A stretch of DNA of 13,194 nucleotides from Schleiferiaceae bacterium (GTDB lineage Bacteria; Bacteroidota; Bacteroidia; Flavobacteriales; Schleiferiaceae), in NCBI GenBank assembly GCA_025210575.1, contig JAOARK010000242.1:1-13194 (forward strand). Reading direction: 5' to 3'. Below, piece by piece: positions 7,387 through 13,194 of the stretch. Position numbers and translations under genes: made by a program. The notes under the pieces are model-generated. The model was given only the letters and a program-made list of their open reading frames with translations. It was not told where the DNA came from and did not search any database. Positions within the stretch are counted from its first letter, which is position 1, and every line of letters starts with the position of its first letter.

Positions 7387-7824
7387 ATGGACTTAAAATA
7401 CCCTGAAATAGAAAAGCTGAATGAGGTCTTTATTAAGCATAAGGCTTTTACAAAAATTGACAGGAGGTTTACACTTGCAGGCGATGAATACTATCCTAAA
7501 GTTCATTTTGAATTAAGCGGAACGCATTTTGAGATTTATGTTGATGATGAGTACGATGACCTTAGGAAGAATTATCCTTTGCTCAATCTTTGTCTGGTCC
7601 TTCGTGAGCTGGAAGGATTTGATTATTCAAGAAACTATGAAGTGTGGTGTCAGGAAAGGTATAAAGAGATCAAAAATCCACAAGTAAAAGCCAACTTTGA
7701 CCATTTAGAAGAGGTCTATAATTCGGTTGAAAAAATATTGGGCAAAATAGACAGTTTCGTTACTGATTTTGATTTCGAAATGAATGCGGGCGCTGCTCAG
7801 GCATTACGAAGAGATAAAGATTGA
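7387..7824 (+). CDS. Small acidic protein of unknown function
   Basis: A 145-residue cytoplasmic protein with no signal peptide or membrane segment, starting at ATG 7387. It begins MDLKYPEIEKLNEVFIKHKAF, then has a predicted beta region (KVHFELSGTHFEIYVDDEYDDL, about residues 38-59) and a helical region (NPLLNLCLVLRELEG, CQERYKEIKN). A longer C-terminal helix (ANFDHLEEVYNSVEKILGKID) ends in DFDFEMNAGAAQALRRDKD. Acidic residues are frequent. I do not recognise the family and claim no function. It is the only plus-strand gene between 1296 and 13194, diverging from the glycosyltransferase gene across a 135-nt spacer with no clear promoter. It converges on the DinB gene with the two stop codons directly adjacent. 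Confidence 0.65.
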   Translation: MDLKYPEIEKLNEVFIKHKAFTKIDRRFTLAGDEYYPKVHFELSGTHFEIYVDDEYDDLRKNYPLLNLCLVLRELEGFDYSRNYEVWCQERYKEIKNPQVKANFDHLEEVYNSVEKILGKIDSFVTDFDFEMNAGAAQALRRDKD

Positions 7825-8346
7825 TTACTGCAGTACTTTTAAATAGGCCTGCCAAGGACCGGCTTCTGTTGCATATTGTTTAGCCATCACTCTCGAAATT
7901 TGAATAATATGACCTAAATCGTGCACTGCCCATGTAGAAAGCAATTGTTGAAGCGTCACTTCCCCAAATTCTGGATGGATTCCCGTTTTTATTAAATCGT
8001 TTTTCTGAATGTCAAGTGCATTTAACTCTGCGATATTTTCATTCCGTAAAGTCTCGAATTGATTTAACAAAAATTGAATGGGTTGCTCTTGATTCATCTT
8101 GAATTGTGCGAAGCGATCAAAAGGTTCGAATTTCCTCATGCCTTCTTTTCGAAGGATGATCTTTGCTCTCACCATCCAATCTGTTTGCTCGCCAACAATG
8201 AGATGTCCAATAACATTATATGGACTCCAAGTTTCGGGGCCTTCATTTGAGTGAAGCCAGTCATCTGATAGGCTACCTAACATAGAACGCAGAGTTTGAG
8301 GTGTTTGCCTCAAAATCTCAAGCGTACGTTCAATTGAAAAATTCAT
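7825..8346 (-). CDS. DinB-superfamily (DinB_2/YfiT-like) protein
   Basis: A 173-residue protein of standard length for this four-helix-bundle superfamily. It carries the three metal-ligand histidines in their expected settings: NVIGHLIVGE (His48) and the VHDLGHIIQ pair (His142, His146). WSPYNVIGHL and QLLSTWAVHDLGH are typical family signatures. Members are putative metal-dependent enzymes, including thiol transferases such as bacillithiol S-transferases, and many have unknown substrates. The reaction here is not predictable. It is the last gene of the tight cluster starting with the dehydrogenase, 9 nt after the DUF1493-like gene. Its TAA directly abuts the TGA of the convergent gene at 7824, so any terminator must lie inside coding sequence. 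Confidence 0.87.
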   Translation of the reverse strand: MNFSIERTLEILRQTPQTLRSMLGSLSDDWLHSNEGPETWSPYNVIGHLIVGEQTDWMVRAKIILRKEGMRKFEPFDRFAQFKMNQEQPIQFLLNQFETLRNENIAELNALDIQKNDLIKTGIHPEFGEVTLQQLLSTWAVHDLGHIIQISRVMAKQYATEAGPWQAYLKVLQ

Positions 8347-8355
8347 TCAGTGAAA

Positions 8356-8778
8356 TTAGTTATCTAGAGTGAACCAAAAGATAACCGAAATTATCAGTAA
8401 CAATATTCCCCAATCTACAAGTACATCACATCTAGTTTTTGAAATTTGGTGTATTGGATATTTTATATCCCATCTTCCTGAAAATTGGAATTTATCAAGT
8501 GCTGCTGGGGTGATTTTAATTCTTTCTACTTGCCTAGGAGGAGGAAATATCATTTTACCAATAGACCAACTGCTTTCTTCATCTTGATGAAAATACCAGA
8601 GATACTTTGACATGTCTACGTTGAAACGTTCTGCATAAGATCTAATCAAATCATCAAAGTCATCTCCAAAAATTCCTGCATTGTCGCTGAGATCTGTATT
8701 CTCGTCTATTTCTTTGATGCCCGTTTTACTTTTTACAAATTCTAATATTTCTTCAATTCTACTTTGAATGATTCTCAA
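8356..8778 (-). CDS. DUF1493 acyl-carrier-like protein with C-terminal membrane segment
   Basis: A 140-residue protein. Residues about 6-60 match DUF1493, an acyl-carrier-protein-like family: EILEFVKSKTGI, ENTDLSDNAGIFGDDFDDLI, then the helix RSYAERFNVDMSKYLWYFHQDEE. The ACP 'DSL' position, where Ser carries phosphopantetheine, reads DDF here, so it is unlikely to be loaded in the usual way. Beyond the domain lies a basic linker and a hydrophobic C-terminal segment (VLVDWGILLLIISVIFWFTL, about 118-137). This would tail-anchor it in the membrane, an addition I do not associate with typical DUF1493 proteins. The only plausible start is TTG at 8778, just after an in-frame TGA and 8 nt past the dehydrogenase stop, suggesting translational coupling. 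The DUF1493 call is from motif recall. Confidence 0.75.
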   Translation of the reverse strand: MRIIQSRIEEILEFVKSKTGIKEIDENTDLSDNAGIFGDDFDDLIRSYAERFNVDMSKYLWYFHQDEESSWSIGKMIFPPPRQVERIKITPAALDKFQFSGRWDIKYPIHQISKTRCDVLVDWGILLLIISVIFWFTLDN

Positions 8779-8786
8779 ATTGTTGG

Positions 8787-9764
8787 TTAGAATTCAAATG
8801 TACCAACAGCTGCTTCACATCCATTCCAAAGAATGTCAATATTTTTTTGATCTAGGAGTAGCTCTTCTGGCTCTAATTCATCGGGATAACCTGACCAGCC
8901 AGCAGAAGGGCCATAGAAATTCCCTGATTTTGATGTGGGATCCAAAGAGGCTCTAATAATTCCTGTTGCTCCGTCTTCAGCCGATTGAGCTCTTTGCATT
9001 AAAATAGAATCTTTTTCCATTCCACCATCTATAGCTGTAGTCACCTGTAAATTGGTTGCAGCGAGTCCTGGATGGGCAAGTAACGCAATTACATGATCAA
9101 CACTTGCATCCTCTAGTTTGTTCTTTAATGCGTACGTAAAGACAGCGTTCGCCAATTTTGTTTGATGATATCTTTCCCATCGCGGACCTTGGAAACCGAT
9201 ACTTTCCTCATCCGTTCCATCTCCTCCTAAGTTTCCTCCATTTGCACCAAAATATTGTGCTTGTAAAGGACCTCCCAAGCGAGCCATTGAAGAATGATTA
9301 ACGATGCGCCCTAAAGCACTCTTTTTTAGCAAAGGAAACAGGTCTTTGGTCAATAAGAAATGAGAAAGTACATTCGTTTGAATTTGCACATCGTAACCAT
9401 CCTCTGTTGCCATGTCCTTCAATGCCATAACACCAGCATTGTTCACTAGAATATCTAAAACTTCGTACTTGTTCGTGATTTCCTTGATAGCATTTCTAAC
9501 ACTTGAAAAGCGTTGTAAATCGCATTCAATATTCTCAAACTTGCCATTGGGCACTTCATCTTGAAGTTGTTTTACGGCACTTTCAGATCGTGAGCTCTTT
9601 CGATTTAATAGAAGAACAGTCGCTCCTTTTTTGGCGAGTTCTCTTGCGCAAACATAACCCGTACCTGTAGTAGTCCCTGTAATTGCAGCCACTTTTCCAC
9701 TCAGGTCTTGGCCATGGTTTGCTATAACATCATTTAAATGTTTCGTCTCTACTTTAGAATTCAT
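8787..9764 (-). CDS. Short-chain dehydrogenase/reductase (SDR), retinol-dehydrogenase-like
   Basis: A 325-residue cytoplasmic NAD(P)-dependent oxidoreductase. Rossmann motif TGTTTGTG (residues 29-36, a variant of TGxxxGIG), LVNNAG (106-111), catalytic Ser158/159 in VNHSSM, and catalytic Y199xxxK203 (YHQTK) are all present. The 40-residue insertion between Ser and Tyr and the HPG motif (231-233) are typical of the long RDH/WWOX-like SDR group. A basic residue after the second strand (NRKSSRS, 54-60) suggests NADP preference. The substrate is unknown; these enzymes act on aldehydes, ketones or alcohols. It is the first gene of a cluster with the DUF1493-like and DinB genes (gaps of 8 and 9 nt). 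Its upstream region carries a direct repeat and a small hairpin. Confidence 0.88.
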   Translation of the reverse strand: MNSKVETKHLNDVIANHGQDLSGKVAAITGTTTGTGYVCARELAKKGATVLLLNRKSSRSESAVKQLQDEVPNGKFENIECDLQRFSSVRNAIKEITNKYEVLDILVNNAGVMALKDMATEDGYDVQIQTNVLSHFLLTKDLFPLLKKSALGRIVNHSSMARLGGPLQAQYFGANGGNLGGDGTDEESIGFQGPRWERYHQTKLANAVFTYALKNKLEDASVDHVIALLAHPGLAATNLQVTTAIDGGMEKDSILMQRAQSAEDGATGIIRASLDPTSKSGNFYGPSAGWSGYPDELEPEELLLDQKNIDILWNGCEAAVGTFEF

Positions 9765-9859
9765 AGTGATTGGAATTGATTTTTATCTATGAAAAGATAA
9801 GAGTTACAAAACACGAAATACTTACAAAAAGTGAATCCTTTCAAAGCTTTTAATAAAGC

Positions 9860-9883
9860 AAAAAAAAACGCACCGAAGTGCGC
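9860..9883 (-). terminator. Rho-independent terminator after the prolyl tripeptidyl peptidase gene
   Basis: On the minus strand CGCAC-TTCG-GTGCG (9882-9869) forms a perfect 5 bp stem closed by the very stable C(UUCG)G tetraloop. It is followed immediately by nine T residues (9868-9860). It begins about 20 nt after the stop at 9904 and insulates this gene from the dehydrogenase cluster downstream. Confidence 0.92.
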
Positions 9884-9903
9884 TTGAGATGAGATATAAA
9901 TTC

Positions 9904-12042
9904 TTAATCTAAGTTATCTTCTATATAGGTAAGCACCTTACGCATTAAGTGTATTCGGTCTTTACCGCGAACATTGTGTGGATGCATTGGGTAAGGGAAG
10001 AAATCAATTTGAATGCCGGCATCAATAAATGCCTTTACTAAAGAAAGATTATGCTGCATTACAACAACATCATCTACGGTTCCATGAATCAGCAATAAGT
10101 CACCTTCCAAATTTTCAACATGATTCATTAGACGGTTTTTCTCGTAGCCTTCTTTATTCTCTTCAGGTCGGTCCATGTAGCGCTCACCATACATTACTTC
10201 ATAGTAACTCCAATCGGTTACCGGTCCACCCGCAACCCCAACTTTAAACGTACCTGGTTGTCTTAACATTAATGAAGTAGTCATGAAACCACCATAACTC
10301 CAGCCATGCACAGCAAGGTGGTTTCCATCTACATAAGGAAGTGATTTTAAATATTCAACACCAACCATTTGGTCTGCCATTTCAGCATCGCCTAAATTTC
10401 TATGGATAATACTTTCAAATTCAAATCCACGGTGTGCAGAACCTCTGTTGTCTACGGTATAAATGATATATCCTCTTTCAGCTTGATAATACATCCACAT
10501 TGCCGCTCCACCCATCCAACGGTTTGTTACCATTTGCGCATGCGGACCTCCATATACATAAACAATTACAGGGTACTTTTTAGAAGGATCAAAATTACTT
10601 GGCTTGATCATTCTTGTGTACAAAGTGGTATTGCCGTCAGCAGATTTTATAGTAGATATCTCGGGCATGCTGATAGCATAGTTGATCAATGGATTTTTCG
10701 CCTCAACAAGTGTTCGAGATGTACTTCCTTTATTTGTCTTAATACTCACCACTCTTGGCACAGTGGTACTTGAATAACTGTCAGCAAAATATTTGTAATC
10801 TGAACTGAAAGTAACTGAATGGCTTCCACTTTCTTTTGTTAACTGAGATACCTTTCCTCCTGATTTACTCACTTTAAAAGCATGAGATTCAGTTGGGTTT
10901 TCACCAGAACCGGTAAAGTAAATGGTACTTCCTGAATGACCAATTATGGAGGTTACTTCAAATTTGTTTTTTGTGATTTGCTTGATTTTACCGTTGTCGA
11001 TGTTAATGAGATATAAGTTCATGAAACCATCTTGCTCACTTACCCAAATGCATTCTTTAGCGTTAATAAAATAAGCAGGGTGCTCTGGTTCAACCCAAGC
11101 ATCATGTGTTTCTTCATGAAGTGTTTTTATAAATGAACCATTGCTTGCATCGTACATATTCAACCACATGTGGTTTTGATCTCTGTTTAATTCTGCGATC
11201 AAAACATATTTTTCGTCAGAACTCCAAGATACATTGGTGTAATAATGATCTTCTTCTTCAACTGGGGATTGAACGTAAACCAATTGATCAGATGCTACAT
11301 TATAAATACCCACTGATGCACGTTCACTACCTTGACCAGCCATCGGGTATTTAATACTGTTCAATTCTCCGGGAGTAGTTGTTATATCTAATAGTGGATA
11401 ATCAGCAACGTTACTTTCGTCTTTCTGATAAAAAGCTAAAGCAGATCCGTTTGGACTCCAAAACATACCACCAGTAATTCCAAATTCGCTACGCGCAATT
11501 GCTTGGCCCGCAACCATGTTTGGGTCTTCGAAATTGGTGATCATTTTTGGTTCAGCTCCTGCTTTGGCAATACCTACGTTATTGTCTTTTGTAAAGGCTA
11601 CGTGATCTGAACCCGAATGCATCACCGTATTTGAAATACCTTTTCCATAAGTTAATAGATGCTCTACTGTGTTTTCCTTGTAGTTGTAGCTGAACATTTT
11701 TCCCTGTGCTAGAAACTCAAAGCTATTTGCATCTGTCCAGTTCATATTCACTAGATGACGCATTTTTGCTTTATCTCCTAAAAGTTGGTTTATAGCATCA
11801 AGCTTTACAATAGTATCTTCTTTTCCAGTGGAAATAGACCCTTTAATTAAAGCGTTGTAGGCCGATGACACATAAACGTAGTCTTTAGTGTTGGGAATAA
11901 ACTTTAGGTCTATTCTTCTCTCAGGTGCTAATGAAGAATACCCTTTTAAAATGGCATCCTCTAAGGTTAACTCTTTTTTTTCTTGCGCATTCATGCCAAC
12001 AGTCAAGAGTGCTGTGGCAATCAATAATTGTATTTTTTTCAT
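9904..12042 (-). CDS. ptpA: Secreted S9 family prolyl tripeptidyl peptidase (PtpA/DPP IV-like)
   Basis: A 712-residue serine exopeptidase with a Sec signal peptide (MKKIQLLIATALLTVGMNAQ). Residues about 40-470 form the DPP IV N-terminal beta-propeller; 480-712 form the alpha/beta-hydrolase domain. The catalytic triad is Ser582 (GWSYGG), Asp657 (TVDDVV) and His689 (HPHNV). Ser-Asp and Ser-His spacings of 75 and 107 residues equal those I recall for Porphyromonas PtpA. The propeller has a single SEFGIT Glu (Glu186) rather than the DPP IV Glu-Glu pair, and Glu615 (YEVMYGER) is present; both fit PtpA, which releases tripeptides after a Pro from free N-termini. Long near-identical stretches (YVYGGPHAQ, ADQM.GV.., VHGWSYGGFMTT) support this over classical DPP IV. 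It acts in the periplasm or on the cell surface in peptide scavenging. Confidence 0.88.
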   Translation of the reverse strand: MKKIQLLIATALLTVGMNAQEKKELTLEDAILKGYSSLAPERRIDLKFIPNTKDYVYVSSAYNALIKGSISTGKEDTIVKLDAINQLLGDKAKMRHLVNMNWTDANSFEFLAQGKMFSYNYKENTVEHLLTYGKGISNTVMHSGSDHVAFTKDNNVGIAKAGAEPKMITNFEDPNMVAGQAIARSEFGITGGMFWSPNGSALAFYQKDESNVADYPLLDITTTPGELNSIKYPMAGQGSERASVGIYNVASDQLVYVQSPVEEEDHYYTNVSWSSDEKYVLIAELNRDQNHMWLNMYDASNGSFIKTLHEETHDAWVEPEHPAYFINAKECIWVSEQDGFMNLYLINIDNGKIKQITKNKFEVTSIIGHSGSTIYFTGSGENPTESHAFKVSKSGGKVSQLTKESGSHSVTFSSDYKYFADSYSSTTVPRVVSIKTNKGSTSRTLVEAKNPLINYAISMPEISTIKSADGNTTLYTRMIKPSNFDPSKKYPVIVYVYGGPHAQMVTNRWMGGAAMWMYYQAERGYIIYTVDNRGSAHRGFEFESIIHRNLGDAEMADQMVGVEYLKSLPYVDGNHLAVHGWSYGGFMTTSLMLRQPGTFKVGVAGGPVTDWSYYEVMYGERYMDRPEENKEGYEKNRLMNHVENLEGDLLLIHGTVDDVVVMQHNLSLVKAFIDAGIQIDFFPYPMHPHNVRGKDRIHLMRKVLTYIEDNLD

Positions 12043-12062
12043 GCTAAAAAGTAAATGGGCAG

Positions 12063-12089
12063 CGAATGTAATAATTGTTGAGCTACCAA
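12063..12089 (-). promoter_or_regulatory. Candidate promoter for the peptidase gene
   Basis: On the minus strand TTG (12089-12087, within TTTTGG) and TACATTCG (12070-12063) are 16 nt apart. The -7 element matches TAnnTTTG at 7 of 8 positions, with the same TTCG variant as the candidate at 2754. Spacing is one base below the usual 17-23 range. It lies 20 nt before the ATG in the 68-nt gap after the ABC ATPase gene, so the peptidase may have its own transcript. Confidence 0.38.
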
Positions 12090-12110
12090 AATTTTGAATG
12101 TCGATCCTAA

Positions 12111-12809
12111 TTAGGCTTGTACTTTTTCAACCTTTTCGTCTGAGGTAATCAAGCCATCAGTAAGCCTGATGATACGTTCTGCATGCTCTGCGATGTCTTC
12201 TTCGTGAGTCACCAAAATGATGGTGTTTCCCTGCTTGTGAATTTCATCAAAGAGCTTCATGATCTCAACAGACGTTTTAGAATCCAGGTTCCCCGTTGGT
12301 TCATCAGCTAAAATAATGGATGGTTTGTTCACCATTGCCCTTGCTACAGCAACACGTTGGCGCTGACCTCCAGAAAGTTGATTTGGTCGGTGATCCATGC
12401 GATCTGAAAGTCCCACTTGAGTAAGAACCTCCGTAGCTCGCGCTTCTCTTTTCGCCTTGTCTTGACCTGCGTATACCAGTGGCAAGGCCACATTATCTAA
12501 TGCAGTTGAACGAGGTAGGAGGTTGAAGGTTTGAAACACAAAACCTATTTCTCTGTTCCGTATTTCAGCAAGTTCATCATCGCTCAACTCACTTACATCA
12601 TTATTATTAAGTACGTATGTTCCGCTCGTTGGTGTATCTAAGCACCCAATCAAATTCATTAGAGTAGATTTTCCACTCCCAGAAGGGCCCATCAAAGCGA
12701 CATATTCATTTTTGTTTACTTCCAGGTCAATTCCCTTCAAAACCTTTACGATTTGATTTCCGAGAGCAAAATCTCTTTTTAATGCTTTAATGCTGATGAT
12801 GGAGGACAT
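12111..12809 (-). CDS. ABC transporter ATP-binding protein, MacB/LolD type
   Basis: A 232-residue ATPase with every nucleotide-binding element: Walker A GPSGSGKST (41-49), Q-loop Gln93 (VFQTFNLLP), signature LSGGQ (145-149), Walker B IILADEP with Glu170, D-loop GNLD (173-176) and H-loop His202 (VTHEED). The IGFVFQTFNLLPR and ADEPTGNLDSKTS wording marks the MacB/LolD/FtsE-like type VII group, which drives mechanotransmission across the envelope (lipoprotein release, efflux or peptide export) with a FtsX/MacB-like permease. No permease gene lies on either side in the window, so its partner must be encoded elsewhere. The start is ATG 12809; the gene sits 49 nt downstream of the surface antigen gene and may be cotranscribed with it. 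Confidence 0.92.
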   Translation of the reverse strand: MSSIISIKALKRDFALGNQIVKVLKGIDLEVNKNEYVALMGPSGSGKSTLMNLIGCLDTPTSGTYVLNNNDVSELSDDELAEIRNREIGFVFQTFNLLPRSTALDNVALPLVYAGQDKAKREARATEVLTQVGLSDRMDHRPNQLSGGQRQRVAVARAMVNKPSIILADEPTGNLDSKTSVEIMKLFDEIHKQGNTIILVTHEEDIAEHAERIIRLTDGLITSDEKVEKVQA

Positions 12810-12858
12810 ATGTTTTAGTTTGTTTTGAGAGGCTAAATATAGAGATTCACTGCCATGG

Positions 12859-13194
12859 CTAAAAAGACTCGTTAATATTTAAATAGAATCCATCTTCACC
12901 ATAAACCCCGATGGCGTAATCAATGGTAATGTTGCTCTTGGTGCGTTTGTTGATCATTATTCTTAATCCTGCTCCAACAGCAGGGTCTATGTATTGAAAT
13001 AGGCGAATGTCATTCATAGAGGCCGCTGCTGTGCTAAAATTTGCAAAGACAACACCTCCCAGCAATTCGGGCTGTTTTTTTATTATTTGTATAGGGAACC
13101 GGTACTCAACTTCGGTGTAAGCAAAGTGTTCTCCTCTAAACCTGCCTTGCGTATAGGCGCTTCCAGATCGAGAAAATTGATCTAAACCCACAGC
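12859..13194 (-). CDS. Omp85/BamA-like surface antigen barrel (C-terminal part)
   Basis: The frame remains open to the window edge, so the gene's 5' part is missing; about 111 C-terminal residues remain. The sequence shows features of the bacterial surface antigen (Omp85) barrel end: a GRFRGEHFAYTEVEYRFPI stretch with the RG-x-E-Y-R pattern, a strand ending VFANFSTAAA, and PAVGAGLRIMINKRTKSNI. It then reads TIDYAIGVYGEDGFYLNINESF, ending in Phe. This family includes BamA, TamA and patatin- or phosphoesterase-fused relatives that insert or secrete outer-membrane proteins; which subgroup this is cannot be read without the N-terminal domains. A GTG near the window edge is inside the barrel and is not a start. 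Confidence 0.8.
   Translation of the reverse strand, partial: AVGLDQFSRSGSAYTQGRFRGEHFAYTEVEYRFPIQIIKKQPELLGGVVFANFSTAAASMNDIRLFQYIDPAVGAGLRIMINKRTKSNITIDYAIGVYGEDGFYLNINESF

Noticed and set aside
8369..8587. Plus-strand ORF of 72 codons opposite the DUF1493-like gene
   Set aside because: It is fully antisense to a gene with a recognisable domain and shows no family motif of its own.
8768..8956. Plus-strand ORF of 62 codons opposite the SDR 3' end
   Set aside because: Antisense to a well-supported SDR gene; composition is that of a reverse-frame shadow.
10029..12097. Several plus-strand ORFs (10029-10247, 10402-10773, 11133-11354, 11888-12097) within the peptidase gene
   Set aside because: All lie opposite a full-length S9 peptidase with intact triad; no domain, signal peptide or promoter supports them.

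Overview
This window looks like ordinary chromosome of a free-living, AT-rich member of the Bacteroidota, most likely Flavobacteriia. The support is indirect but consistent. There are several short outer-membrane beta-barrels ending in Phe, Bacteroidota-style lipoproteins, a prolyl-tripeptidyl-peptidase closely resembling the Porphyromonas PtpA type, no purine-rich ribosome binding sites, and candidate promoters of the TTG / TAnnTTTG type. I see no phage, transposon, CRISPR, rRNA or tRNA.

Layout, left to right. (1) 1-1295, plus strand: the 3' end of a UbiA-family prenyltransferase gene, then a Maf nucleotide pyrophosphatase gene 2 nt later. (2) 1297-4762, minus strand: a beta-barrel/lipoprotein pair (2734 to 1297) behind its own candidate promoter, a TruA-like pseudouridine synthase gene broken by one in-frame TAA, a secreted protein of unknown function, and a DUF2846-like lipoprotein. 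(3) 4865-7251, minus strand: another outer-membrane barrel protein and a GT-C type membrane glycosyltransferase. (4) 7387-7824, plus strand: a small acidic protein I do not recognise, whose stop codon abuts the next convergent gene. (5) 7825-9764, minus strand: a tight three-gene cluster transcribed in the order short-chain dehydrogenase, DUF1493 acyl-carrier-like protein with a C-terminal membrane segment, DinB-superfamily protein. (6) 9860-13194, minus strand: the 3' end of an Omp85-like surface antigen gene, a MacB/LolD-type ABC ATPase, the secreted S9 prolyl tripeptidyl peptidase, and a strong rho-independent terminator.

Most genes are housekeeping or envelope functions. The best candidates for a second look are the TruA-like gene, where a single nonsense codon interrupts an otherwise intact reading frame close to the domain boundary, and the SDR / DUF1493 / DinB cluster, where an ACP-like protein without the phosphopantetheine serine is membrane-anchored and sits between two putative enzymes. 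I did not find a convincing new defence or mobile system. No gap between genes exceeds about 140 bases.
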